Source: Billgrantia kenyensis
Lineage (GTDB): Bacteria > Pseudomonadota > Gammaproteobacteria > Pseudomonadales > Halomonadaceae
Direction of reading: 5' to 3'
Assembly: GCF_013697085.1 (NCBI RefSeq)
Contig: NZ_JACEFT010000012.1
Location: forward strand, 1-64,000
Length of the DNA stretch: 64,000 bases
In this document: one piece after another, positions 33,317 to 41,736 of the stretch
How the letters are laid out: each line of letters begins with the position of its first letter
Numbering within the stretch: position 1 is the stretch's first letter
Translations under genes and position numbers: made by a program
The notes under the pieces: model-generated
Databases searched by the model: none
Seen by the model: the letters and a program-made list of their open reading frames with translations, nothing else
Told to the model about the DNA's origin: nothing

Positions 33317-35125
33317 ATGCGCCCTGATCCCTGGGGGCGAACCGGTCGTCTGATCAGCCACATGGCGCTGGCGCCCGCCTATTGGCTGTTGCCCATCCTG
33401 CTGTGGACGCTGGTGGTCGGCGGGTCGCTATGGTGGAACTGGAAGGGAGCCGAATCCCACAGCCTCGAAGTGGCCAGCAAGCAGGCGCGCCAGGTCGGCG
33501 CCATGATGGAGGCGATGCGGCTATGGAATGCGGCCCACGGCGGGGTCTATGTCTGGCAGGACGAGGCGATGCAGCCCAATCCCTACCTGGTGCATCCCGA
33601 GCGCGAGCTCGACCTTGCCGATGGGCGAGCGCTGACCATGGTCAACCCGGCGTTCATGACCCGCGGCCTGATCGATATCGTGCGGGAAAAAGCCGGGCTT
33701 CGCGTTCACCTGACCAGCCTCGACCCGATCAATCCCGGAAACCAGGCGAACCTCTGGGAAACCGCCATGCTGGAATTCCTGGAGCGGGAAAACCAGCATG
33801 CCGAGACCGGGAGCAAGGCGGGATTGCCATGGAACGACCGATCGGTCGAGCGGGTCGAGCTGGTGCGCGGTACCACCCCCGAGCTGCGCTACATGCGTGC
33901 CCTTCACGTGGAGCAGGCCTGCATGCAGTGCCATCAGCACCAGGGCTATGAAGTGGGAGATATCCGCGGCGGCCTGAGCGTGACCTTGCCGGCAGCGCCC
34001 ATGTTCGCCTACGAACGCCAGCAGAAGGCCAGCCTGATAGCCTCCCACGGCCTCGCCTGGCTATTGCTCACCGTGGTCACGATCGGTGTGCTTTCGCGAC
34101 TACGCCACCAGATCCGCTCGCTTCAGGAGATCAATGCCCAGCAGGACAGGTTGGTCGAGGTGCGCACCGGAGAGCTCAGGAACGAGGTGGCCGAGCGACA
34201 GCAGGCCGAGGCTCGGCTCAGGTTGCTGATCGACTCATCGGCGGAAGGTATCCTGGCGACGAACAGGGAGGGGGTCTGCACCCTTTGCAACCCGGTGGCG
34301 GCTCGCCTGCTTGGCTACCGGGAAGCCAGCCTGGTGGGCAAGCATCTGCGCGACCTCATCGTGCACAGCGACCATCAGGGTGAACCGCGCGACATCAGGG
34401 AATGCCCGATCACGCGTGCCTACCGCCTGGGCGAGGAGGGCGGAGAGTCCGACACGGTGTTCTGGCGTGCCGACGACAGCCCCCTGGCAGTGGAGTACCA
34501 GGCACACCCCATCCGCACCAGCGAAGGGGTCACCGGTTCCGTCATCACGTTCCGCGACATCACCGAACGCAAGCGCATGCAGGAGGAGGTGTGGCGGCGA
34601 GCCCACTACGACGCCCTGACAGGGCTGCCCAACCGTGTGCTGTTTCGTGAGCGCCTGGAGCAACAGCTGCTGCAGATACGTCGGCGCGGAGAGGCCCTGG
34701 CTGTCTGCTTTGTCGACCTCGACGGCTTCAAGCAGGTCAACGATACGCTGGGTCACGATGCCGGCGACCTGGTACTGCGTGAAGTGGGGCGGCGCATGCG
34801 CGAGTGCCTGCGCGCCAGCGACACTGCGGCTCGCCTGGGCGGCGACGAGTTTGCCCTGATTCTGCCTGGCCCCCGGTCGTTGGACGACCTGGAGCGTGTG
34901 CTCGGGCGGATTATCGAAAGCCTGGCTCGGCCCTTCGATTGTCAGGGGCGCGAGGCATCCATTGCCGGATCGGTCGGAGTGGCTACGATCGACGGAGAGG
35001 AGGGGATCAGCGTGGATGAGCTGCTGCGGCGGGCAGATCTGGCGATGTACCAGGCCAAGCGCGCAGGAGGTAACGCCTGGCGACGCTATGAGCCGGGCGA
35101 AGATCCCGACAAATCAAAATCATGA
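33317..35125 (+). CDS. Membrane diguanylate cyclase with haem-c (DUF3365) sensor and PAS domains
   Basis: About 602 residues from the ATG at 33317 (an upstream TTG at 33236 would add 27). One N-terminal membrane helix (LLPILLWTLVVGGSLWW) is followed by a periplasmic DUF3365/Tll0287-like domain with the c-haem motif CMQCH near residue 202. A second helix (GLAWLLLTVVTIGVL) and a short coiled coil lead to a PAS domain (about 300-420). The GGDEF domain at the C-terminus has the active signature RLGGDEFAL (about residue 506), so c-di-GMP synthesis is likely. The haem suggests redox, NO or oxygen sensing; this is inference. Confidence 0.88.
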   Translation: MRPDPWGRTGRLISHMALAPAYWLLPILLWTLVVGGSLWWNWKGAESHSLEVASKQARQVGAMMEAMRLWNAAHGGVYVWQDEAMQPNPYLVHPERELDLADGRALTMVNPAFMTRGLIDIVREKAGLRVHLTSLDPINPGNQANLWETAMLEFLERENQHAETGSKAGLPWNDRSVERVELVRGTTPELRYMRALHVEQACMQCHQHQGYEVGDIRGGLSVTLPAAPMFAYERQQKASLIASHGLAWLLLTVVTIGVLSRLRHQIRSLQEINAQQDRLVEVRTGELRNEVAERQQAEARLRLLIDSSAEGILATNREGVCTLCNPVAARLLGYREASLVGKHLRDLIVHSDHQGEPRDIRECPITRAYRLGEEGGESDTVFWRADDSPLAVEYQAHPIRTSEGVTGSVITFRDITERKRMQEEVWRRAHYDALTGLPNRVLFRERLEQQLLQIRRRGEALAVCFVDLDGFKQVNDTLGHDAGDLVLREVGRRMRECLRASDTAARLGGDEFALILPGPRSLDDLERVLGRIIESLARPFDCQGREASIAGSVGVATIDGEEGISVDELLRRADLAMYQAKRAGGNAWRRYEPGEDPDKSKS

Positions 35126-35130
35126 AACAG

Positions 35131-35164
35131 AAAAATGGGCCCGTCGCGTGACGGGCCCAGGCTT
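35131..35164. terminator. Bidirectional terminator between the GGDEF gene and htpX
   Basis: TGGGCCCGTC (35136-35145) pairs with GACGGGCCCA (35150-35159) around loop GCGT. On the minus strand it is followed by TTTTTCTGTTT, a good U-tract for htpX; on the plus strand by GGCTTTT. Confidence 0.85.
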
Positions 35165-35179
35165 TTGCAGTCGACCGCT

Positions 35180-36082
35180 TCAGCGGTAGGCCGCTTCCTT
35201 GAGCGCACGAATCCGATCGTCCAGCGGCGGGTGGCTGGCGAACAGCCGCTCCATCAGTGACTGCGTCTGGCCCTTGGTGATGGCCATGGCACGCAGGGTG
35301 TCGGGCATCTGGTCGGGGAGCTCGGTTTCCGCCTTGAGGCGGGCGAGGGCGTTGATCATGGCCCCGGAGCCGGCAAGTTGGGCGCCTGCGGCATCGGCGC
35401 GGTACTCGCGGTAGCGCGAGAACCAGGCGACGATGGCCGAGGCGATGATGCCGAAGACGATCTCGGCGACGATCACCACCGCGAAGTAGCCCATGAAGCC
35501 CAGGCCGCCCTCCCCGCCGCTGCGGGCGCGCAGGAAGTTGTCGACCAGGTGGGCCACGGCGCGGGCGAAGAACATCACGAAGGTGTTCACTACGCCTTGG
35601 ATCAACGCCAGGGTGACCATGTCGCCGTTGGCCACGTGGCCGATCTCGTGGGCCAGCACCGCACGTACCTCTTCCGGGCGCATACGGTTGAGTAGTCCGG
35701 CGGAGACTGCCACCAGGGCATCATTCCTGTTCCAGCCGGTAGCGAAGGCGTTGGACTGCTGTGCCGGGAAGATACCCACTTCCGGCGTCTCGATGCCGGC
35801 CTCGCGAGAGAGCTCCTCGACGGTATCGAGCAGCCATTTCTCGGTGGCGTTGCTCGGCTGCTCGATGATCACCGTGCCGGTGCCGCGCTTGGCCATCCAC
35901 TTGGACATGAACAGCGAGATTATCGAGCCGGCCATGCCGACGATGAAGCAGAAGATCAGCAGGGCATTGAAGTTGAAGCCCTGGCCGCGCAGATAGCCCT
36001 CCACCCCTAGCAGGCGCAGGGTAATGCTGGCGACGATAATCACCGCCAGGTTGGTGCCCAGAAAGAGCAGAATTCTCATCAT
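35180..36082 (-). CDS. htpX: Membrane metalloprotease HtpX
   Basis: A 300-residue inner-membrane M48 zinc protease for quality control of membrane proteins. Two N-terminal helices ([19 protein letters not shown] and [18 protein letters not shown]) are followed by the zinc motif [12 protein letters not shown] and two more helices. The end [14 protein letters not shown] is typical. Length is close to E. coli HtpX (293). There are tandem ATG codons at 36082 and 36079. The neighbours alaA and msrB recur with htpX in Pseudomonas. Confidence 0.96.
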   Translation of the reverse strand: MMRILLFLGTNLAVIIVASITLRLLGVEGYLRGQGFNFNALLIFCFIVGMAGSIISLFMSKWMAKRGTGTVIIEQPSNATEKWLLDTVEELSREAGIETPEVGIFPAQQSNAFATGWNRNDALVAVSAGLLNRMRPEEVRAVLAHEIGHVANGDMVTLALIQGVVNTFVMFFARAVAHLVDNFLRARSGGEGGLGFMGYFAVVIVAEIVFGIIASAIVAWFSRYREYRADAAGAQLAGSGAMINALARLKAETELPDQMPDTLRAMAITKGQTQSLMERLFASHPPLDDRIRALKEAAYR

Positions 36083-36212
36083 CGTACGGAATCTCCGGTC
36101 TCATCGAGGAAGTGAGGGCCGCACGTGGGCGACCCAGAAAATCTGTTGATTAGATACGGCTGGTTAATGGAGGTTTCAAGTCCGTGCCGAAAATCGCGGC
36201 CTCTGCATGCGG

Positions 36213-37445
36213 CTATTGGCGATAGCGCGACAGGAAGCGGGCGAAGCGGTCCAGGGCATCGCCGAGCTGGTCGGCCCATGGCAGGGTGACGATACGCACG
36301 TGATCCGGCTCGGGCCAGTTGAAAGCCGTGCCCTGGACCAGCAGGATCTTCTCCTGCAGCAGCAGGTCGAGTACCAGCTTCTGGTCGTCCTGGATGGGAT
36401 AGACCTTGGGATCGAGCCGCGGGAAGGCATAGAGTGCCCCCTTGGCCTTGGTGCAGGAGACCCCGGGGATGGCATTCAACTTCTCGAAGGTGATGTCGCG
36501 CTGGGCCAGCAGCCTGCCGCCGGGCAGGATCAGGTCATTGATCGACTGGTAACCGCCCAGCGCCGTCTGGATGGCGTGCTGTGCCGGCACGTTGGCGCAC
36601 AGGCGCATCGAGGCGAGCATGTTGATGCCCTGGATGTAGTCCTGGGAGCGCTGCATCGCCACACTGCCGGAGAGCGTCATCCAGCCGGAACGAAAGCCGG
36701 CACAGCGGTAGCTCTTGGACAGTCCGTTCATGGTCACCACCAACTGATCCTCGTCGGCCAGCGCGCCGGTGGAGACGTGCTCGGCATCGTCGTAGAGGAT
36801 CTTGTCGTAGATCTCGTCGGAGAACACCACCAGATCGTGCTCCCGGGCGATGGCCAGCAGCTCGCGCACCACTTCGGGTGGATAGACCGCGCCGGTGGGG
36901 TTGTTCGGGTTGATGATCACGATGGCGCGAGTATGGCTTGTCACCTTGGCACGCACATCGGCGATGTCCGGGGCCCAGTCGGCCTGCTCGTCGCAGCGGT
37001 AGTGCACCGCATGGCCGCCTGACAGGTTGGCGGCGGCGGTCCACAGCGGATAGTCGGGGGCCGGGATCAGCACTTCATCGCCGTCGTTGAGCAGCGCCTG
37101 AAGCGCCATCACGATCAGCTCTGAGACGCCGTTGCCGATGAAGATGTCCTCGATGCCGACGCCGGGAATTTCCTTGCGCTGACACTCCTGCATGATCGCC
37201 TTGCGCGCCGAATAGAGCCCCTTGGAGTCACAGTAGCCCTGGGCGGTGGGCAGGTTGCGCATCACGTCCTGGAGAATCTCCTCCGGCGCCTCGAAGCCGA
37301 ACGGGGCCGGGTTGCCGATGTTCAGCTTGAGGATGCGCTGGCCTTCGTCCTCCAGTCGCTTGGCGTGCTCGAGCACGGGGCCGCGGATGTCGTAGCAGAC
37401 GTTGTCGAGCTTTTGCGATTTCCTGAGCGGAGAGGGCGTGTCCAT
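36213..37445 (-). CDS. alaA: Glutamate-pyruvate aminotransferase AlaA
   Basis: A 410-residue class I PLP aminotransferase making alanine from pyruvate and glutamate. It follows the E. coli AlaA (YfbQ) sequence nearly throughout: KLDNVCYDIRGPVLEHAKRL, LNIGNPAPFGFEAPEEIL, PTAQGYCDSKGLYSARKAIM and INPNNPTGAVYP. The PLP lysine is in NGLSKSYRCAGFRSGW (about Lys243). It has no close Shine-Dalgarno at 37445. It is on the same strand as htpX, 130 bases upstream of it. Confidence 0.94.
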   Translation of the reverse strand: MDTPSPLRKSQKLDNVCYDIRGPVLEHAKRLEDEGQRILKLNIGNPAPFGFEAPEEILQDVMRNLPTAQGYCDSKGLYSARKAIMQECQRKEIPGVGIEDIFIGNGVSELIVMALQALLNDGDEVLIPAPDYPLWTAAANLSGGHAVHYRCDEQADWAPDIADVRAKVTSHTRAIVIINPNNPTGAVYPPEVVRELLAIAREHDLVVFSDEIYDKILYDDAEHVSTGALADEDQLVVTMNGLSKSYRCAGFRSGWMTLSGSVAMQRSQDYIQGINMLASMRLCANVPAQHAIQTALGGYQSINDLILPGGRLLAQRDITFEKLNAIPGVSCTKAKGALYAFPRLDPKVYPIQDDQKLVLDLLLQEKILLVQGTAFNWPEPDHVRIVTLPWADQLGDALDRFARFLSRYRQ

Positions 37446-37511
37446 GAGGTGTCCGAGTATCCAGTGTTGTCCGGTGGCTCCGGCCAGTCGCGCGTTGCCG
37501 GAACTCAGTGA

Positions 37512-38492
37512 TTATGCGGGGTTATTGGCGTCACCGCTATCGTTGGTCGCCGCTTCGGGGGGAGCCTCGCTCTGGTCGATCTGGGCGGGGATGTCGGCAG
37601 GCGTTTCCAGGGTCAGGCGGCCCAGCTTGCCATCGCGCAGCTCGTGCAGCAGTACCTCGGCACCGCGGTGCAGATCGACTTCGCCGCCCGGGCGCAGGCC
37701 ACCGCGCCGGCGGGCGATCTCGGTGAGTATCGCATGACCGTCGAAGCCGGCGATGGCCAGCAGGTCGATCCGCCGAGGACCGTCGGCCTCGACCTGCTCC
37801 GCCTGCGGGTTGGCTGCATAGGGCGGCAGGTCGGTCAGCTTGTAGCGGGCCTTCAGCGCCTCGGGGTAGCGGCGGGCCAGTTCGGCGGCAGTGACGATGG
37901 CCACGTCGACATAGTCGATGGCGGTATCACGGATGGCCCCGCTGGCTGCCAGGCGATAGGCGCTGGCCTGGTCCTCGATCTTCGGCCACAGCACGCCCGG
38001 AGTGTCGATCAGCGCCACTCGCCCGGCGATGCGCACCTTCTGCTGGCGCTTGGTCACTGCCGGCTCGTTGCCGGTCTTGGCGATGGCCTTGCCCGCCAGG
38101 CCGTTGATCAAGGTCGACTTGCCGACGTTAGGTATGCCCATGACCATCACCCGCACGTCGCGGTCGGCGCGTACCTGGCCAGCCAGCTCATGGCACAGCT
38201 TGGGTATACGCTTGAGCTCGCGAACGTTGGTGGTGGTCACGGCCAATGCCCGGGTATCCGGCAGCGAATCGAAGTGAGCGACCCATTCGCGAGTACGCTC
38301 CGGGTCTGCCAGGTCGGCCCGCGACAGGATCTTCAGCACCGGCTTGTGGCGGGTCAGGTCGGCCAGCATGGGGTTGGCGCTGGAGTAGGGGAGCCGCGCG
38401 TCGAGCACCTCTATCGCCACGTCAATCTGCGGCAACGCCTCCTGAATCTGGCGTCGCGCCTTGTTCATGTGTCCCGGGAACCAGCCGAGCAT
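37512..38492 (-). CDS. Ribosome-assembly GTPase of the YlqF/RbgA family
   Basis: A 326-residue circularly permuted GTPase. In YlqF proteins the G4 motif precedes G1, and that is seen here: LSRADLADP (G4 position), then GIPNVGKSTLINGLAG (G1) and IDTPGVLWPKI (G3). The N-terminus WFPGHMNKARRQI is diagnostic. G4 reads SRAD instead of NKxD, which departs from the usual guanine-specificity motif. AGGAG lies 8 bases before ATG 38492; the frame extends five codons further. The Bacillus protein assists late 50S assembly; the role here is by homology. Confidence 0.88.
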   Translation of the reverse strand: MLGWFPGHMNKARRQIQEALPQIDVAIEVLDARLPYSSANPMLADLTRHKPVLKILSRADLADPERTREWVAHFDSLPDTRALAVTTTNVRELKRIPKLCHELAGQVRADRDVRVMVMGIPNVGKSTLINGLAGKAIAKTGNEPAVTKRQQKVRIAGRVALIDTPGVLWPKIEDQASAYRLAASGAIRDTAIDYVDVAIVTAAELARRYPEALKARYKLTDLPPYAANPQAEQVEADGPRRIDLLAIAGFDGHAILTEIARRRGGLRPGGEVDLHRGAEVLLHELRDGKLGRLTLETPADIPAQIDQSEAPPEAATNDSGDANNPA

Positions 38493-38563
38493 GTACCACT
38501 CCTGCAAACCGTACGAGGCCGCCCATCATAGCAGAAGGGCGGCCCCGACAGGGCAGGGGCTGC

Positions 38564-38965
38564 CTATTCCCCAGCGTGGAAGTTGATCGCCACCGAGTTG
38601 ATGCAGTAGCGCATTCCCGTGGTTTGGGTCGGGCCGTCGGGAAAGACATGGCCAAGGTGGGCATCGCAGCGTGCGCAGACGACTTCGGTTCGACGCATGC
38701 CGTGGGACTCGTCGAACCGCTCCTCCACCGCGGCCTGGGCCAGGGGGCGGTCGAAGCTGGGCCAACCGCAGCCGGCTTCGAACTTGTGCTCGTTCTCGAA
38801 CAGCGGCGCGTTGCAGCAGACGCAGTGATAGATGCCGTGCTCGTCGGTCACCTCATGGTCGCCGCTGAAAGGGCGCTCGGTGCCCTGCTGGCGAGTCACG
38901 CGATACTGTTCAGGGGTAAGCTGGGCTTGCCACTCGGCATCGCTCTTCACGATCTTCTTGCGCAT
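38564..38965 (-). CDS. msrB: Peptide-methionine (R)-S-oxide reductase
   Basis: A 133-residue selenocysteine-free MsrB that reduces methionine-R-sulfoxide in proteins. Two zinc CxxC pairs ([10 protein letters not shown] and [13 protein letters not shown]) and the catalytic Cys in [11 protein letters not shown] are present, as is [10 protein letters not shown]. The start at 38965 follows AGGAG on the minus strand and gives [20 protein letters not shown]; an upstream 42-codon extension is not family-like. Confidence 0.96.
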   Translation of the reverse strand: MRKKIVKSDAEWQAQLTPEQYRVTRQQGTERPFSGDHEVTDEHGIYHCVCCNAPLFENEHKFEAGCGWPSFDRPLAQAAVEERFDESHGMRRTEVVCARCDAHLGHVFPDGPTQTTGMRYCINSVAINFHAGE

Positions 38966-39053
38966 GGCTTCTCTCCTGCTGGGCGACGTCGACTTCATCT
39001 GACACTGAAAGCTTGGCCTTTTTCCCCCTTTTCGGCCAGCCCGAGGCCGACAG

Positions 39054-39082
39054 TTGACAGCCCCGAGGGGCTTGAGTAACAT
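39054..39082 (+). promoter_or_regulatory. Sigma-70 promoter of the Glu/Gly tRNA array
   Basis: A perfect -35 TTGACA (39054-39059), 17-base spacer and TAACAT (39077-39082), 38 bases upstream of the first tRNA-Glu. The bases just after the -10 (TCGCGCC) are GC-rich, as in stringently controlled stable-RNA promoters; stringent control is inference. Confidence 0.75.
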
Positions 39083-39119
39083 TCGCGCCACCTCGTTGAG
39101 GCGAGAGCGAGACGGCTGC

Positions 39120-39195
39120 GTCCCATTCGTCTAGTGGTCCAGGACACCGCCCTTTCACGGCGGGAACAGGGGTTCGAACCCCCTATGGGACGCCA
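39120..39195 (+). tRNA. tRNA-Glu(TTC), copy 1
   Basis: 76 bases, encoded CCA, acceptor GTCCCAT/ATGGGAC, anticodon loop CTTTCAC and T-arm GGGGTTCGAACCCC. It is nearly identical to E. coli tRNA-Glu. Confidence 0.97.
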
Positions 39196-39253
39196 CTCGT
39201 TTTACGCTGGCTTCAACAGGTGCCGGAGTGCAGGACCGAAGTAAGAGCAAAGT

Positions 39254-39328
39254 GCGGGAATAGCTCAGTGGTAGAGCATCGCCTTGCCAAGGCGAGGGTC
39301 GGGAGTTCGAATCTCCTTTCCCGCTCCA
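39254..39328 (+). tRNA. tRNA-Gly(GCC), copy 1
   Basis: 75 bases with encoded CCA. Acceptor GCGGGAA/TTCCCGC, anticodon loop TTGCCAA, T-arm GGGAGTTCGAATCTCC. Confidence 0.97.
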
Positions 39329-39365
39329 AATCTTGCTTCGGCAGGATGAGCAGGTGCTCCAATGC

Positions 39366-39441
39366 GTCCCATTCGTCTAGTGGTCCAGGACACCGCCCTT
39401 TCACGGCGGGAACAGGGGTTCGAACCCCCTATGGGACGCCA
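39366..39441 (+). tRNA. tRNA-Glu(TTC), copy 2
   Basis: 76 bases and identical to copy 1. Confidence 0.97.
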
Positions 39442-39493
39442 TCTTCCGGTTGCGGTAGCAGTTGCTTTATCGATAGCATAGACGTTCGTGCAT

Positions 39494-39568
39494 GCGGGAA
39501 TAGCTCAGTGGTAGAGCATCGCCTTGCCAAGGCGAGGGTCGGGAGTTCGAATCTCCTTTCCCGCTCCA
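39494..39568 (+). tRNA. tRNA-Gly(GCC), copy 2
   Basis: 75 bases and identical to Gly copy 1. Confidence 0.97.
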
Positions 39569-39586
39569 GCACGGTCTGGCTTTTGC

Positions 39587-39662
39587 GTCCCATTCGTCTA
39601 GTGGCCTAGGACACCGCCCTTTCACGGCGGGAACAGGGGTTCGAACCCCCTATGGGACGCCA
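39587..39662 (+). tRNA. tRNA-Glu(TTC), copy 3, D-loop variant
   Basis: 76 bases. It differs from copies 1 and 2 only in the D-arm, GTGGCCTAGG in place of GTGGTCCAGG. Confidence 0.96.
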
Positions 39663-39684
39663 CCTTGATTCTGTTTGTCTTCAA

Positions 39685-39759
39685 GCGGGAATAGCTCAGT
39701 GGTAGAGCATCGCCTTGCCAAGGCGAGGGTCGGGAGTTCGAATCTCCTTTCCCGCTCCA
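39685..39759 (+). tRNA. tRNA-Gly(GCC), copy 3
   Basis: 75 bases and identical to the other Gly copies. Confidence 0.97.
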
Positions 39760-39780
39760 ATTTCTTCTACACCTATCAAG

Positions 39781-39875
39781 ATGCCAAGGCTCGGGCCGGA
39801 AGCCGGGGCGCCGGACCGTCGAATCTCCTTTCCCGCTCCAATATTCTTACCTTCCTCATATATGCCAAGGCTCGG
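39781..39875 (+). pseudogene. Decaying tRNA-Gly remnant(s)
   Basis: TCGAATCTCCTTTCCCGCTCCA-like 3' end of tRNA-Gly is retained exactly at 39819-39840. It is preceded by ATGCCAAGGCTCGG (39781-39794), which resembles the anticodon arm, with an unrelated GC-rich insert between. The same 14 bases recur at 39862-39875. I read this as one or two broken extra Gly units at the end of the array. The stretch 39760-40003 otherwise holds no gene. Confidence 0.6.
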
Positions 39876-40003
39876 CCCCCCCTACTTAATTTGATGACCT
39901 TGCCTCGGGCGAGGGTTTCGGCGTTTTCCAGGCGGCGACTTGAAAAAATCCTTCGCGCCCTAATCTCTTGGACTCGTCATTCATCCCAACGCAAGGATGT
40001 CCC

Positions 40004-40966
40004 ATGGCCGAACCGGCGCTGTCGATCCGTGGCCTGACCAAGGTCTACGGCAACGGCTTTCATGCCCTGAAGGGTATCGATCTCGACGTAGAGCAGGGAG
40101 ATTTCTTCGCCCTGCTGGGCCCCAACGGAGCCGGAAAGTCGACCACCCTGGGCGTGGTGTGTTCGCTGGTGCAGAAAACCGCCGGGCAGGTGTCGATCTT
40201 CGGCATTGATATAGATCGCGACTTTGCCAGGGCCAAGTACCACCTGGGCGTGGTGCCCCAGGAGTTCAACTTCAACCAGTTCGAGAAGGTGCTGGACATC
40301 GTGCTGGCCCAGGCAGGGTACTACGGCATGCCGCGTCACGAGGCGCTGCCCCGTGCCGAGCAGTTGCTCAAGGACCTCGGGCTGTGGGACAAGCGCAGCG
40401 GCAGCGCCCGCATGCTCTCCGGCGGCATGAAGCGCCGCCTGATGATCGCCCGCGCCCTAATGCATCGCCCCAAGCTGCTGATTCTCGACGAGCCCACCGC
40501 CGGGGTCGACATCGAACTGCGCCGCAGCATGTGGGACTACATGCGCCGCATCAACCGCGAAGAGGGCACCACCATCATCCTTACCACCCACTATCTCGAG
40601 GAAGCGGAGAGTCTCTGCCGCAACGTGGCGATCATCAACCATGGCGAGATCGTGCGTAATACCAGCGTGCGTGAGCTGCTCGCCGAGCTCGACACCGAAA
40701 CCTTCCTGCTCGACCTGGCCCGCCCTGTGGAACAGGCGCCGCACGTCGAGGGTTTCGAGGTGCACAAGGTGGAGGGTGCCCAGCTTGCCGTGGTAGTACA
40801 TCGCGGCCAGCGGCTGAACGACGTTTTCGCCGCTCTGGGCGAACAGGGCATCGAGGTGGTCTCCATGCGCAACCGCGCCAACCGGCTGGAAGAGATGTTC
40901 GTGTCGATGGTAGAGCAGGGCAATGGCGTACAGCGTGAACTCGATAGTATGGGGGTGAGCAAGTGA
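40004..40966 (+). CDS. ABC-2 type exporter, ATP-binding subunit (YadG-like)
   Basis: A 320-residue ABC ATPase. Walker A LLGPNGAGKSTTLG, signature MLSGGMKRRLMIARAL, Walker B LLILDEPTAGVDIELR and the switch histidine in ILTTHYLEEAE are intact. The closest E. coli relative by pattern is YadG, of unknown substrate. A C-terminal domain of about 90 residues follows the ATPase. The start at 40004 gives MAEPALSIRGLTKVYG; the frame is open 12 codons upstream. It overlaps the permease gene by four bases. Confidence 0.9.
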   Translation: MAEPALSIRGLTKVYGNGFHALKGIDLDVEQGDFFALLGPNGAGKSTTLGVVCSLVQKTAGQVSIFGIDIDRDFARAKYHLGVVPQEFNFNQFEKVLDIVLAQAGYYGMPRHEALPRAEQLLKDLGLWDKRSGSARMLSGGMKRRLMIARALMHRPKLLILDEPTAGVDIELRRSMWDYMRRINREEGTTIILTTHYLEEAESLCRNVAIINHGEIVRNTSVRELLAELDTETFLLDLARPVEQAPHVEGFEVHKVEGAQLAVVVHRGQRLNDVFAALGEQGIEVVSMRNRANRLEEMFVSMVEQGNGVQRELDSMGVSK

Positions 40967-41736
40967 GTACCGCTCAGATCGCCATCGCCCTCTGGACCCT
41001 GGTAGTCAAGGAGGTCAAGCGTTTCACGCGGATCTGGCCGCAGACGCTGCTGCCGCCTTCGATCACCATGGCCATGTACTTCATCATCTTCGGCAGCCTG
41101 ATCGGTCCGCGCATCGGCGAGATGGACGGCTTCAGCTACATGGATTTCATCGTCCCGGGGCTGATCATGATGGCGGTGATCACCAACAGCTACTCCAACG
41201 TGGCCTCGTCGTTCTTCTCCAACAAGTTCCAGCGCAGCGTGGAGGAGATGATGGTCTCGCCCATGCCCAACTGGGTCATCCTCACCGGCTTCGTACTCGG
41301 CGGTATGGCTCGGGGGCTGGGCGTGGGAGTGATCGTCACCGTCGTCTCGCTGTTCTTCACCCGGATCAGCGTGGCTCACCCGCTGCTGACTATCGGCGTA
41401 GTGGTGCTGACGGCGGCGTTGTTCTCCATTGGTGGCTTCATCAATGCGCTGCTGGCCGACAAGTTCGACGACGTTTCCATCGTGCCGACCTTCGTGCTCA
41501 CGCCGCTGACCTACCTGGGTGGGGTGTTCTACTCGATCTCACTGCTGCCTGCGTTCTGGCAGAACGTGTCACTGCTCAACCCGATCCTCTACATGGTCAA
41601 CGTCTTCCGCCACGGTTTTCTCGGTATCTCCGACATTCCGGTAGGCTGGGCGCTGACGGCCATCTTCGCTTTCATCATCGTGCTCTTCAGCATCGCGCTG
41701 TGGATGCTGGAGAGGGGTAAAGGTATCAGATCATGA
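40963..41736 (+). CDS. ABC-2 type exporter, permease subunit (YadH-like)
   Basis: A 257-residue inner-membrane protein with six hydrophobic segments and the ABC-2 signature (LTPLTYLGGVFYSISLLPAF). YadH is the E. coli counterpart. Its GTG start overlaps the ATPase stop (GTGA), and its own stop overlaps queF (ATGA), so the three are one translationally coupled unit. The substrate is unknown. Confidence 0.9.
   Translation: MSTAQIAIALWTLVVKEVKRFTRIWPQTLLPPSITMAMYFIIFGSLIGPRIGEMDGFSYMDFIVPGLIMMAVITNSYSNVASSFFSNKFQRSVEEMMVSPMPNWVILTGFVLGGMARGLGVGVIVTVVSLFFTRISVAHPLLTIGVVVLTAALFSIGGFINALLADKFDDVSIVPTFVLTPLTYLGGVFYSISLLPAFWQNVSLLNPILYMVNVFRHGFLGISDIPVGWALTAIFAFIIVLFSIALWMLERGKGIRS

Noticed and set aside
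39120..39759. CRISPR-like array (regularly repeated units)
   Set aside because: The repeats are 75-76 base tRNA genes with cloverleaf structure and encoded CCA, not short repeats with spacers.
39220..40037. Open frames across the tRNA array with repeated GNSSVVEHRLAKARVGSSNLL
   Set aside because: These are spurious translations of the repeated tRNA-Gly sequence, a common annotation artefact.
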